Origin: Dehalococcoidia bacterium
GTDB lineage: Bacteria > Chloroflexota > Dehalococcoidia > Dehalococcoidales > Fen-1064
Direction of reading: 5' to 3'
Assembly: GCA_011192055.1 (NCBI GenBank)
Contig: DUES01000164.1
Location: forward strand, 1 to 17,427
Length of the DNA stretch: 17,427 bases
This document shows, one piece after another, positions 1-8,009 of this stretch (the first letter of the stretch is position 1; each line of letters opens with the position of its first letter). A program made the translations under genes and the position numbers. The notes under the pieces were generated by a model. That model did not search any database and was not told where the DNA came from. It was given only the letters and a program-made list of their open reading frames with translations.

Positions 1-10
1 AACAGAAAAC

Positions 11-40
11 AAGACACAGCAGACCGTGACACGCTATAAT
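11..40 (+). promoter_or_regulatory. putative sigma-70-type promoter of the metallophosphoesterase gene
   Basis: A perfect -10 box TATAAT lies at 35-40. The -35-like hexamer AAGACA at 11-16 matches 4 of 6 consensus bases (TTGACA) with an 18-base spacer. The start codon is 83 bases past the -10 box, leaving a leader of about 75 bases that contains the hairpins at 73-118. The -10 is convincing by eye; the -35 is weak. Confidence 0.45.
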
Positions 41-72
41 AGGAAAATTCCGGACAGGGCAGAAACTCTAGT

Positions 73-118
73 GGTTATGCCCTGTTCAGGTATAACCGGG
101 GATTGAACAGGGGGGCAT
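73..118 (+). promoter_or_regulatory. leader with two mutually exclusive hairpins, one covering the ribosome binding site
   Basis: GGTTAT (73-78) can pair with ATAACC (92-97). Alternatively CCCTGTTCA (80-88) can pair with TGAACAGGG (104-112), extended by ATG (77-79) with CAT (116-118) around a bulged GGG (113-115). The two folds share bases 77-78 and the second would bury the G-rich Shine-Dalgarno stretch just before the ATG at 123. The pairing is visible; any regulatory role is inference. Confidence 0.35.
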
Positions 119-122
119 ATAG

Positions 123-620
123 ATGCGTATCGGTCTGATAACGGATACCCACATTCCAGACGTGGCACGGGAATTACCACCCGAAGTTGCCGAAGTTTTC
201 AAAGGAGTTGACCTCATCCTGCACGCCGGAGATATCTACAATGTATCCGTTCTGGACGACCTGCAGCAGATAGCCCCCGTCAAGGCAGCAATGGGAGATG
301 ATGACTCCACCATGTTGCTGAGAGACGAACGGGTTGAAACCAAACATGTCCTGAACCTTGAAGGCCATACGATATGGCTTGTGCATGAAAGACCGTACAT
401 ATACCGGTATTCACCGGAGAAGAATGACAGCCTGCCCGATATAATCATACATGGGCACAGTCATGCGGCAGACATAAGACAGTATAATAGTACTCTTATT
501 ATTGGTTCCGGCAGTCCCACCTTCCTGCATTACCGCCGTGAGCCGGGTACTGTCGCCATACTTGAAATAGGACCTGAAGGACCGGAAGCATCAATCATAA
601 AACTGCAGAACGACCATTGA
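123..620 (+). CDS. YfcE/MJ0936-type metallophosphoesterase
   Basis: A 165-residue protein of the small calcineurin-like phosphoesterase family, cytoplasmic, expected to hydrolyse phosphodiester or phosphomonoester substrates with two divalent metals. Visible metal motifs in order are D8-T-H10, HAGD ending at D37, GDDD at 58-61, H88, and HGHSH at 110-114. Length matches the family (about 155-175). Two departures stand out: the usual GNxD motif has Asp at position 59 in place of the bridging-metal Asn, and the usual NPGS motif near 128 reads IGSGS. The ATG follows a G-rich stretch (110-115) that can serve as ribosome binding site. Transcribed alone, with a promoter upstream and a hairpin terminator about 105 bases downstream. 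Family call is firm; substrate is unknown. Confidence 0.88.
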   Translation: MRIGLITDTHIPDVARELPPEVAEVFKGVDLILHAGDIYNVSVLDDLQQIAPVKAAMGDDDSTMLLRDERVETKHVLNLEGHTIWLVHERPYIYRYSPEKNDSLPDIIIHGHSHAADIRQYNSTLIIGSGSPTFLHYRREPGTVAILEIGPEGPEASIIKLQNDH

Positions 621-724
621 TAATGATGCGGATGGATGCAGCCCGACTGTCGTCTCAGCAACCGCTCACAACAACTGAAAAGTGAAGATGGAAGAAAAGC
701 CGTAATCCGGGTTGTATTTAACAG

Positions 725-754
725 ACAGCGCCAGCCGGTACCTGGCGCTGTTTT
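725..754 (+). terminator. intrinsic terminator after the metallophosphoesterase gene
   Basis: Perfect 10-bp stem ACAGCGCCAG (725-734) with CTGGCGCTGT (742-751), a 7-base loop, and a short T run ending at 754. It lies between convergent genes ending at 620 and 759. The T run follows the stem on the + strand only, so it mainly serves the + gene, with possible use from the other side. Confidence 0.75.
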
Positions 755-758
755 CTAT

Positions 759-1094
759 TCACTGTTGTGGCTCATTATTGAAGGCAGGTTTCCACCGGTC
801 AAGCAGGTCAGCTTCTTCATCCAGTCTTGCGGGTTCGCCACGCGAGTTGGCATGTGCATGAATGTGAGTAGCGTCACCCTGCCGGACTTCGGGCATCTCT
901 TCGTAATTATCGAATCGCTTGCTCAGGTCATCAGTCTGACCGATACAGACGGGGGCAAAGGTAAGGTCTGCCGTCTCCCTGGCAAGTATGAAGTTTGCCG
1001 GGGTCTCTTTGAACCTGGTACCGATCTTGTAGACCCAGAACTTGTACTTCCTGCCCGAATGCCCTTGCCACTTTATCGTTGCTAACGCTCCCAC
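759..1094 (-). CDS. small GIY-YIG-like domain protein
   Basis: A 111-residue protein starting at a GTG with a good Shine-Dalgarno AAGGGAG seven bases upstream. It resembles a compact family of conserved hypothetical proteins with a GIY-YIG-like layout: VYKIG at 21-25 in the GIY place, CIGQTDDL at 50-57 in the YIG place followed by R60, Glu residues at 93-94 within an EEADLL helix, and N106 near the C terminus. A THIHAH motif at 76-81 is typical of that family as I remember it. True GIY-YIG nucleases cut or nick DNA, but here the first Tyr/Gly pattern is altered and no DNA-binding module is fused, so activity is uncertain. No similarity to neighbours suggests a shared job. The gene lies 163 bases downstream of the secreted-protein gene on the same strand. 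Confidence 0.7.
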   Translation of the reverse strand: MGALATIKWQGHSGRKYKFWVYKIGTRFKETPANFILARETADLTFAPVCIGQTDDLSKRFDNYEEMPEVRQGDATHIHAHANSRGEPARLDEEADLLDRWKPAFNNEPQQ

Positions 1095-1257
1095 GATGCA
1101 TCTCCCTTCCGGCTCAACACCCGCCTGTTACTGTGCCCCGGGTACCTTACGTTTTCTATTGCTACCAAGTATACCTTATTTTACTTCGCGTTGTATCTTG
1201 GAAATTATCATGCTGATGAGCAAAGGTAAAGTAAATAGCGGGATTAACGTATACTAT

Positions 1258-2295
1258 CTAGTTCGTTATGGTAAACGTAATTGTACCGGAGTAGACAACC
1301 TCCTGGATTCCTTCAAGAGACAATGACATCGCCATGTACATCGTGTGGTCGTTTGTACCTTCCGAATCCTCAGGCCCGGTAGTAACACGGGAGACATTAT
1401 TGTAACCCTTTATCGTTGTGTTAGTGTCAGTCACCGCATCCGGTTTCTTGGGCTGGCCGGGAGATCCGCCACCTTTCCGCTGGTTATCAATTTCCAGGGA
1501 AAACTCTGCAGGACCATCCGGAACACCTTTTTCGCCGCTCAGGCTGATAGAATTCAAGCCACCATCCGTCCAGGAGGTGTCAGATTTAACCCCTATTGCA
1601 TACTTTGCATTAGACGTTATGAGGGTAGTCAGGTAATGGCTTGGCGGGTCGGTAATATATCCGGTCATTCCAGGCTCAATACCAGTATCTACATCACCAA
1701 AAATGATACCTGCACTATCAAAGGTCACCTCGGAGTAAGCAGACATCGAAGCACCGGTAGTCCACGTTTTGGAACCACTTTTATTCTCATCCCGTACAGT
1801 TGCTGCACAGAACCAGTCCTGAATGGCAGTAGCCCGGGCAAGTTTACCCGGCTTGAATTCCAGGTACCAGTCACCGGTAGTACCTGAGAAATCAGGCGGC
1901 ACAATACAATCGACAGGAATCAGTCCCCAACTGGTAACAGCAGAACCGTTTTCCATTGACCATCCGAAGGACTTGGTCCATATGAATATGGCAAGCTGGT
2001 CAGCATCCCAATTACTGCCATCGGAACCATAATATATATGGAATTCTATTTCCTGAATATCATCAAGGGTGTTAATATCACCAACGGTTACTTTCACACG
2101 GTACGCTGTCAGCGGTGTCATTGCACTGACCTCATTCTCCGAACCACTTTCTACCAGCGTAATAGCGTCGATCGTAGGCGAAGTATTACCACCTTTGCTC
2201 TGTGCCGTTACACCGCCGGAGGCAGCATGTACCAGTGCGGGTGCTGGTATAAACAGCAGACAGCATATCAACAGCAGTATAAGCAGCCGTTTCAT
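1258..2295 (-). CDS. secreted beta-rich surface protein, function unknown
   Basis: A 345-residue protein with a clear Sec signal peptide: MKRL, a hydrophobic core to about residue 22, and a likely cut after VHA (24/25). The mature part is rich in Thr, Ser, Gly and Asp. Residues about 38-150 show an Ig-like strand pattern (PTIDAITL, then VKVTVGDINTLDDIQEIEF), and the C terminus ends in a strand reading GTITFTITN. A Gly/Pro/Lys-rich linker lies around 275-290. There is no C-terminal membrane anchor, LPXTG motif or lipobox, so it is probably released or held non-covalently at the cell surface. The ATG is preceded by GAGGA with 7-base spacing. I recognise the general class of Ig-like extracellular proteins but not a named family. 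Confidence 0.8.
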   Translation of the reverse strand: MKRLLILLLICCLLFIPAPALVHAASGGVTAQSKGGNTSPTIDAITLVESGSENEVSAMTPLTAYRVKVTVGDINTLDDIQEIEFHIYYGSDGSNWDADQLAIFIWTKSFGWSMENGSAVTSWGLIPVDCIVPPDFSGTTGDWYLEFKPGKLARATAIQDWFCAATVRDENKSGSKTWTTGASMSAYSEVTFDSAGIIFGDVDTGIEPGMTGYITDPPSHYLTTLITSNAKYAIGVKSDTSWTDGGLNSISLSGEKGVPDGPAEFSLEIDNQRKGGGSPGQPKKPDAVTDTNTTIKGYNNVSRVTTGPEDSEGTNDHTMYMAMSLSLEGIQEVVYSGTITFTITN

Positions 2296-2798
2296 ACAGA
2301 TATCCTCAGAACCAGACGGACAGCAGTAACCGATATGTCAAGTACCTGCAAAGGCCTGACCGGAATCCTACGCAGGTCTTGTTGAAGAAATTCTCCTTCT
2401 TCTCCAATTTCAGACTACGACTAAAGTCCTAAATAAAGAGTAAAAAAAGGAGACATCATTCTAAATATTTCCTAAACAAGGTCCAGAGTTAACAACGACC
2501 GCGGGAAACGTTTAGAAAAGAAGATGATCATCGATGCCGAAATGTGACTGTTGTTGTATATCCGCAGGGACTACGGAAATATCAGCAGGTAACAAAACGG
2601 AAGGGTGATAGGCGGATTTGTACAGTTAGAATTGGAGACACGAAATATATCGTGGAAAACGGCGTGAAATAACGGCGGTCACTGGATGTCAGCAGAAGCC
2701 AATGATAGAAAGCATACTACAGCATGGAGACTGTAGCAGTGATATGAATTCCAGGGCTATATGTCCCCAGCCCGGCCGTAAAGCGGAACAACCCGTAT
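2296..2798. other. 503-bp intergenic region with a possible small ORF
   Basis: Lies between carB and the secreted-protein gene, both on the minus strand. On the plus strand an open frame runs from 2493 to a TAA at 2670-2672; the only plausible start is a GTG at 2544 without a good ribosome binding site, giving 42 residues (VTVVVYPQGL ... YIVENGVK). A weak 6-bp hairpin (2344-2349 with 2372-2377) sits in the leader of the secreted-protein gene. Neither a convincing promoter for that gene nor a terminator for carB was found. Confidence 0.3.
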
Positions 2799-5700
2799 CT
2801 AGCCCATGGACCGGTGGTAGTCCTGCAATGACCTTACCCCGGACCCGCCCTGGCGGTAAGCAGTTATGCCCTTTGCCGCCGCAGATGCAGCAGCCAGTGT
2901 CGTGATATACGGTATCCTGTATTTTATGGCCGTCTTCCTGATGTAGGAGTCATCATACTGGCTGAGCTTTCCTGCCGGTGTATTTATGACCAGGTGAATT
3001 TCACCGTTCATGATCCCGTCAGCAATATTGGGGCGGCCTTCGTGCATCTTCAGGATTAATTCGGACTTTATACCCTGGCTGGCAAGAAACTGGTGAGTAC
3101 CACGCGTTGCCTTGATTCTAAAACCGAGGTTGGTAAAATCCCTGGCAGCGTCTGCCACGGCGGGACGTTCTTTTTCAGACACCGTTATCAGGACGGTACC
3201 TTCAGTCGGGAGCAGTTGCTTTGCCGCCTCTTCAGCTTTGAAAAAGGCAAGGCCGAATGAGTCCGCGATTCCCAGCACTTCACCTGTCGAACGCATCTCC
3301 GGACCGAGTATGGGGTCGACTTCAGGGAACATATTAAAGGGAAAAACCGCTTCCTTCACACCGAAGTGCGGTATTTTACGTTGTTTCAGGTCCAGTTCCG
3401 CGAGCTTTGTCCCAAGCATAAGCTGCGTAGCGATGCGCGCCATGTATACGTCACATACCTTGGAGACCAGCGGCACAGTGCGCGAAGCCCGGGGGTTTGC
3501 CTCCAGCACGTACACCCTGTCATGGGCAATGGCATACTGCATATTCATCAGTCCCAGCACGTTCATCTCCTGCGCTATCCTCTGCGTGTACTCGTTAATC
3601 GTGCCGATATGCTTCTCCGGTATACTGACCGGTGGTATCACGCAGGCGGAATCGCCCGAATGCACACCGGCAAGCTCAATATGCTCCATTACGGCCGGCA
3701 CAAAAACTTCCGTACCGTCGGCAACAGCATCAGCCTCCGCCTCGATTGCGTTGTCAAGGAACTTGTCTATCAGGATAGGACGGTCGGGTGTGACGTCTAC
3801 CGCGGCGGCAACATACTGCTTGAGCATATCCTTATCGTGGACAACTTCCATACCCCGTCCACCCAGTACGTAGGAAGGACGTACCATCAGGGGATATCCA
3901 ATCCTGTCAGCAACAACCAGCGCTTCCTCAAGATTGCTGGCCATCCCCGAATCCGGCATCGGTATATCCAGTTTCGCCATCATCTTCCCGAAACGGTCGC
4001 GGTCTTCCGCCAGGTCAATTGTCTCCGGGGAAGTACCCAGTATTTTCACGCCTGCTTCGGACAGTTCCCGCGCAATGTTCAGCGGCGTCTGACCGCCAAA
4101 CTGGACTATTACTCCTTCCGGTTTCTCCTTGTTGTAGATACTGAGGACATCCTCCACGGTTAATGGCTCGAAGTAGAGCTTGTCCGACGTATCGTAGTCG
4201 GTAGAGACCGTCTCAGGGTTGCAGTTAACCATGATTGTCTCGAATCCCATGTCGCGCAGGGCCAGGACAGCATGCACACAGCAGTAGTCAAATTCTATCC
4301 CCTGGCCGATACGATTCGGGCCGCCACCCAGTATCATAACCTTTCGCCGGTCGCTGACAGTCGTCTTATCAGGGGCATTATAAGTGGAGAAGTAGTAAGC
4401 GGCATTCTCCACACCGCTGACCGGTACCGGTTCCCACGCTTCAGCAACCCCGATGGAGATACGCTTTTCCCGGATGTCTTTTTCCGGAATGCCGAGAAGC
4501 TGTGCAAGATAACGGTCGGCGAAACCGTCTTTCTTCGCCCGTATTAACAGGTCATCAGGGAGGATTTTCCCCTTATACTGAAGGACTTCTTCTTCCAGTT
4601 CCACGAGCTCCTTCATCTGCTCGATGAACCAGGACTTGATATATGTCCTTTCATGGAGTTCCCGGACTCCGGCGCCCTTGCGAATCGCCTCGTACATGAT
4701 AAACTGGCGGTCACTGGTGGGATTCTTGAGCATCTCCATCAGTTCCGGCAGTTCTTTCTCGTGATAATCCCTGGCAAAACCAAGGCCGTAACGCCCTGTC
4801 TCAAGTGAACGAATCGCTTTCTGCAGGGCTTCTTTGTAGTTCTTGCCGATACTCATGACTTCGCCGACAGCCCGCATCTGGGTACCAAGTTTGTCCTCGG
4901 CATCCCGGAATTTCTCAAAGGCCCAGCGCGCGAATTTAACCACCACATAGTCGCCCGATGGCGTGTACTTTTCAAGGGTCCCGTCCCGCCAGTAGGGAAT
5001 CTCATCCATGGTAAGCCCGCCGGCCAGCTTGGAGGAGACCAGGGCTATCGGGAAGCCGGTTGCCTTGGAAGCCAGTGCCGAGGAGCGTGATGTCCGCGGG
5101 TTAATCTCTATCACCACGACACGCCCCGTATCCGGATTATGAGCAAACTGGGTATTGGTACCGCCGATTACCTTGATAGCTTCGACTATCCGGTAAGAAT
5201 ATTCCTGGAGCTTCTTCTGGAGTTCAGGGTCTATCGTGAGCATGGGGGCCGTGCAGTAAGAATCACCGGTATGAACACCCATGGCATCCACATTTTCGAT
5301 AAAGCAGACGGTTATCATCTGGTTCTTTGCATCACGGACAACTTCGAGCTCCAGTTCTTCCCATCCCATGACCGATTCTTCTATCAGTATCTGTCCGATA
5401 AGACTGGCGGCAATACCGCGACTGGCCACAATCCGCAACTCTTCCACGTTATAGACCAATCCGCCGCCCGTCCCTCCCATGGTGTATGCCGGGCGTACCA
5501 CGACCGGATAGCCAAGCTCTGCCGCTATCTTCTCAGCATCCTCGACGGTATAGACGGCGGTACTCTCCGGCATATCTATACCAAGGCGGTTCATCGTTTC
5601 TTTGAAAGCAATCCGGTCTTCACCGCGCTCGATAGCATCAATTTCGACCCCGATTATGCTGACTCCATACTTTTCAAGAACGCCAGCGCGTGCCAGCTCG

Positions 5701-5999
5701 GCACTGAGATTCAGGCCGGATTGTCCGCCCAGGTTTGGCAGCAATGCGTCCGGCCGTTCTTTCTCGATAATCTGTGTCATGCGGCCGAGGTTGAGCGGTT
5801 CGATATAGGTGGCATCTGCCATACCGGGGTCAGTCATAATAGTGGCCGGATTGGAGTTAACCAGGACAATCTCGTAACCAAGGCCTTTCAGTGCTTTGCA
5901 GGCCTGGGTACCGGAGTAATCAAACTCACAGGCCTGCCCTATAACAATGGGTCCCGAACCGATTATCATTACTTTCTTGATATCATCCCGTCTCGGCAT
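2799..5999 (-). CDS. carB: carbamoyl phosphate synthase large subunit
   Basis: A 1066-residue CarB of normal length. It makes carbamoyl phosphate from bicarbonate, two ATP and ammonia channelled from the CarA glutaminase, feeding pyrimidine and arginine synthesis in the cytoplasm. Both halves are intact: the N-terminal half opens with IIGSGPIVIGQACEFDYSG and the second, near residue 550, with ILGGGPNRIGQGIEFDY; each carries an ATP-grasp domain (PAYTMGGTGGG and PSYVLGGRGMEV). The C-terminal MGS-like allosteric domain contains NTPAGK and ends in SLQDYH. I chose the ATG at 5999 because GGGGAG lies 7 bases upstream and the protein then begins MPRRDDIKKV, as the family does; an in-frame ATG at 6080 would add 27 unrelated residues. 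carA and other pyr/arg genes are not adjacent here. Confidence 0.97.
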   Translation of the reverse strand: MPRRDDIKKVMIIGSGPIVIGQACEFDYSGTQACKALKGLGYEIVLVNSNPATIMTDPGMADATYIEPLNLGRMTQIIEKERPDALLPNLGGQSGLNLSAELARAGVLEKYGVSIIGVEIDAIERGEDRIAFKETMNRLGIDMPESTAVYTVEDAEKIAAELGYPVVVRPAYTMGGTGGGLVYNVEELRIVASRGIAASLIGQILIEESVMGWEELELEVVRDAKNQMITVCFIENVDAMGVHTGDSYCTAPMLTIDPELQKKLQEYSYRIVEAIKVIGGTNTQFAHNPDTGRVVVIEINPRTSRSSALASKATGFPIALVSSKLAGGLTMDEIPYWRDGTLEKYTPSGDYVVVKFARWAFEKFRDAEDKLGTQMRAVGEVMSIGKNYKEALQKAIRSLETGRYGLGFARDYHEKELPELMEMLKNPTSDRQFIMYEAIRKGAGVRELHERTYIKSWFIEQMKELVELEEEVLQYKGKILPDDLLIRAKKDGFADRYLAQLLGIPEKDIREKRISIGVAEAWEPVPVSGVENAAYYFSTYNAPDKTTVSDRRKVMILGGGPNRIGQGIEFDYCCVHAVLALRDMGFETIMVNCNPETVSTDYDTSDKLYFEPLTVEDVLSIYNKEKPEGVIVQFGGQTPLNIARELSEAGVKILGTSPETIDLAEDRDRFGKMMAKLDIPMPDSGMASNLEEALVVADRIGYPLMVRPSYVLGGRGMEVVHDKDMLKQYVAAAVDVTPDRPILIDKFLDNAIEAEADAVADGTEVFVPAVMEHIELAGVHSGDSACVIPPVSIPEKHIGTINEYTQRIAQEMNVLGLMNMQYAIAHDRVYVLEANPRASRTVPLVSKVCDVYMARIATQLMLGTKLAELDLKQRKIPHFGVKEAVFPFNMFPEVDPILGPEMRSTGEVLGIADSFGLAFFKAEEAAKQLLPTEGTVLITVSEKERPAVADAARDFTNLGFRIKATRGTHQFLASQGIKSELILKMHEGRPNIADGIMNGEIHLVINTPAGKLSQYDDSYIRKTAIKYRIPYITTLAAASAAAKGITAYRQGGSGVRSLQDYHRSMG

Positions 6000-6344
6000 G
6001 CAGCATCTCCCCCCAGTTTTTTCTCCCCGGATATCCGCCACTAGCGTAACCTGTGTCTGATAGACCGATGCAGTGGTCAAGTGAAATTATATCATACTTA
6101 TCTGGCAGACAAACAAAGCAGGACATGCAAAAGAGTGATAAATTTCCGCTATTCGCCACACTTTTTATTACAGATGCCCGGTGATTGTATCCGGTTACCG
6201 CCTTGCAACAAATGCTTCCCGGTGATAGGCTTGAATAAATAAGTAAGTATGACCGCTGTAAGGAAGCCGAAAATATATCCCGCGTCATGCGGAATACGTT
6301 AACCGGAAGGTTATGCAGTATTAAGAAAAGAAGGGGACAGTATT
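6000..6344. other. divergent intergenic region between carB and the crotonase gene
   Basis: Contains the carB extended -10 promoter. On the side of the crotonase gene there are a direct repeat CCCGGTGAT (6177-6185 and 6219-6227) and a small hairpin with a GGAA tetraloop, TAACC (6300-6304) with GGTTA (6309-6313), about 30 bases before the start codon. No clear promoter for the crotonase operon could be picked out, although it must lie here. Confidence 0.35.
6086..6094 (-). promoter_or_regulatory. extended -10 promoter of carB
   Basis: Read on the minus strand the bases give TGA-TATAAT, a perfect -10 box with the TGn extension, which can replace a poor -35 element. The expected start is near 6079, leaving a leader of about 80 bases before the ATG at 5999. 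This position also argues against the longer start at 6080. No PyrR-type attenuator was recognised in the leader. Confidence 0.5.
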
Positions 6345-7133
6345 GTGGAACTTCAAGACCTGATTTACCAAAAAGAAGGACATGTGGCAACCATAACCCT
6401 GAACCGCCCTGAGAGGCTGAACGCTTTCACGGGAACCATGATCGAGGGACTTATTCAGTCCGTCCAGGACGCAAACGATGATGATGAGATACGCGTAATA
6501 GTCATCACCGGAGCGGGACGGGGTTTCTGTTCAGGGCTGGACCTGACAGCGCAGGCAAGCAGCCCGGGTTTCGTATCAAGCGGGGAGAAAAAATACAGGA
6601 TCGGTGGTACCCACCTCTCCAGTATCATGTTATCTATTGACAAACCCACTATTGCTTCCGTCAATGGTGCGGCAATAGGCTGGGGTTTTGAACTGGCCCT
6701 TCTCTGTGACATCAGGATTGCCTCCGATAAAGCAGTTGTGGGGGATATGCACGTCAAGAGAGGTCTCGTGCCGGACAACGGAGGTCACTACCTGTTGCCG
6801 CGTCTTGTTGGCTGGGCAAAGGCCTGCGAGATAATGTTCTCCGGTGATAAACTGGACGCTTACGAAGCAGAACGTATCGGCCTTGTTAATAAGGTAGTTC
6901 CCCAGGAAGAGCTTGAACAGGTTACCAGGGAATGGGTAACGAAAATGGCAAATAACGCCCCGCTCGCTGTTCAAATGTCCAAGCGGCAGATGCGACTGAG
7001 CCTTAATTCCGACTATGAATCTAACCTGGAGTTCTCCATGTTTGCCCAGGGAAGACTTTTCCAGACCGAGGATTTCAAGGAGGGTATCCGCTCGTTTACG
7101 GAGAAACGAGACCCGGACTTCAAAGGGAGATAA
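6345..7133 (+). CDS. crotonase-fold (enoyl-CoA hydratase/isomerase family) protein
   Basis: A 262-residue crotonase-superfamily enzyme acting on acyl-CoA thioesters in the cytoplasm. The oxyanion-hole segments are present: GRGFCSGLDL at 59-66 and onward, and NGAAIGWGFELAL at 108-119. E116 matches the first catalytic Glu of enoyl-CoA hydratase. The second hydratase Glu is absent: the aligned segment GDMHVKRG (133-140) has H136 in its place. D144 in GLVPDNGG resembles the PaaG-like group rather than the classical hydratase. It may therefore be an isomerase, hydrolase or lyase instead of a hydratase. Start is GTG with AAGGGGA about 8 bases upstream. It is co-transcribed with the next gene; its last codons carry that gene's ribosome binding site. 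Confidence 0.9.
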   Translation: MELQDLIYQKEGHVATITLNRPERLNAFTGTMIEGLIQSVQDANDDDEIRVIVITGAGRGFCSGLDLTAQASSPGFVSSGEKKYRIGGTHLSSIMLSIDKPTIASVNGAAIGWGFELALLCDIRIASDKAVVGDMHVKRGLVPDNGGHYLLPRLVGWAKACEIMFSGDKLDAYEAERIGLVNKVVPQEELEQVTREWVTKMANNAPLAVQMSKRQMRLSLNSDYESNLEFSMFAQGRLFQTEDFKEGIRSFTEKRDPDFKGR

Positions 7134-7137
7134 GGAG

Positions 7138-7740
7138 ATGAATGTACTGGATGCTATCAGGAAGAGACGGAGCATAAGGGACTACAAACCGGACAACATA
7201 CCGCAAGACGTCCTTGACAGGTTGCTGGAGGCACTTCGGTTGGCACCTACCGGAGGTAACCGCCAGCCTTTCAAGTTTATTGTCGTGCAGGACAGGGACA
7301 ACAGGGAGCAGGTAGCCGCCGCTTGCCGATGGGTGCCAGGCTTTCCTGACGGCCAGAAGTTTATTGCGGACGCCCCGCTGGTCATTGTAGCCTGCGGCTC
7401 CGAAAAAGAAGCCATAACCCGCTTCTACAAGGACGGAAAGACGTCTCTGACCATGGGTGTTGCACCGGAGGAAGTAGACAAGGACCCGGAAGAGTACAAC
7501 AACCTGATGGCGGTTGACCTTGCGATAGCCCTGGACCACCTGACCCTGGTCGCTGCAGAGGAAGGACTGGGTACCTGCTGGATTGCAGCACTGGACGAGA
7601 AGGAACTTAAGAGAGTACTGTCCATACCGGATGAAATGAGGGCCCTGTTCGTGATGCCGGTAGGCTTTGCTGTATCGTGGCCGGGAGCAAGACCCCGCAA
7701 GGACCTGGAACAGATAATCTGCCGGGAAAAGTACAGCTAA
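7138..7740 (+). CDS. nitroreductase family FMN oxidoreductase (first copy)
   Basis: A 200-residue flavoprotein that would use NAD(P)H to reduce nitro groups, quinones, enones or related substrates through bound FMN. Seen are the FMN-phosphate motif R8-x-R10-R11-S12-x-R14, the APTGGNRQPF segment at 36-45 and GLGTCWIAA at 143-151. It carries an extra stretch of roughly 30 residues around 88-120 that the second copy lacks. The ATG is four bases after the crotonase stop; the best Shine-Dalgarno, AAAGGGAG at 7122-7129, is inside the crotonase gene with 8-base spacing, while GGAG touching the ATG is too close. This implies translational coupling. A longer in-frame start at 7015 would overlap the crotonase gene by 119 bases and is unlikely. 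The physiological substrate is unknown. Confidence 0.92.
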   Translation: MNVLDAIRKRRSIRDYKPDNIPQDVLDRLLEALRLAPTGGNRQPFKFIVVQDRDNREQVAAACRWVPGFPDGQKFIADAPLVIVACGSEKEAITRFYKDGKTSLTMGVAPEEVDKDPEEYNNLMAVDLAIALDHLTLVAAEEGLGTCWIAALDEKELKRVLSIPDEMRALFVMPVGFAVSWPGARPRKDLEQIICREKYS

Positions 7741-7877
7741 CACGCATTAAACAGTCTAACTGATATTACAACCAAGACAGTTATTTATTACGAGTTAGTA
7801 GTTAAGATGCCACCTTCAATTCAAACCTCAGTCTGCTCGAATGATGCTATTTCAATATCCAGCTACTAGCAGGATAA

Positions 7878-8002
7878 TGAAAAAGGTGAGTCCAGAGGGA
7901 TACAATCCCTTTGGCAGGGGTCTGGGGGTGTCCCCCAGACATAAATTCTACCCCCTTCCTGGTCAGGAAGGGGGTCAGGGGGATGGTCGAAAGGGTTTTT
8001 CA
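7878..8002. repeat. 125-bp palindromic (MITE/REP-like) repeat element with three hairpins
   Basis: Bounded by 7-bp terminal inverted repeats TGAAAAA (7878-7884) and TTTTTCA (7996-8002). Inside are three perfect hairpins in a row: AGGGAT/ATCCCT (7896-7910, 3-base loop), TCTGGGGG/CCCCCAGA (7921-7939, 3-base loop), and CCCCCTTCCTG/CAGGAAGGGGG (7951-7974, 2-base loop). It lies in the 269-bp gap between convergent genes ending at 7740 and 8010, where it can also stop transcription from both sides. No target-site duplication is evident. It resembles, from memory, dispersed GC-rich repeats of Dehalococcoidia genomes; no second copy is in this window. Confidence 0.6.
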
Positions 8003-8009
8003 GCCAGTC

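Noticed and set aside
636..1085. 149-codon plus-strand ORF opposite the GIY-YIG-like gene
   Set aside because: It spans the terminator hairpin at 725-754 and lies opposite a gene with a better start and conserved motifs; no family resemblance.
2336..2341. Perfect TTGACA on the minus strand upstream of the secreted-protein gene
   Set aside because: No -10-like hexamer lies 16-18 bases downstream (the 17-spaced hexamer is CGTCTG).
3112..6044. Long plus-strand ORFs opposite carB (3112-3873, 3366-4163, 5139-6044)
   Set aside because: They are antisense shadows of an intact, strongly conserved gene and show no domain or credible start.
6000..6080. Longer carB start adding 27 residues
   Set aside because: The extra residues do not fit the family, the internal ATG has the good ribosome binding site, and the predicted transcription start is near 6079.
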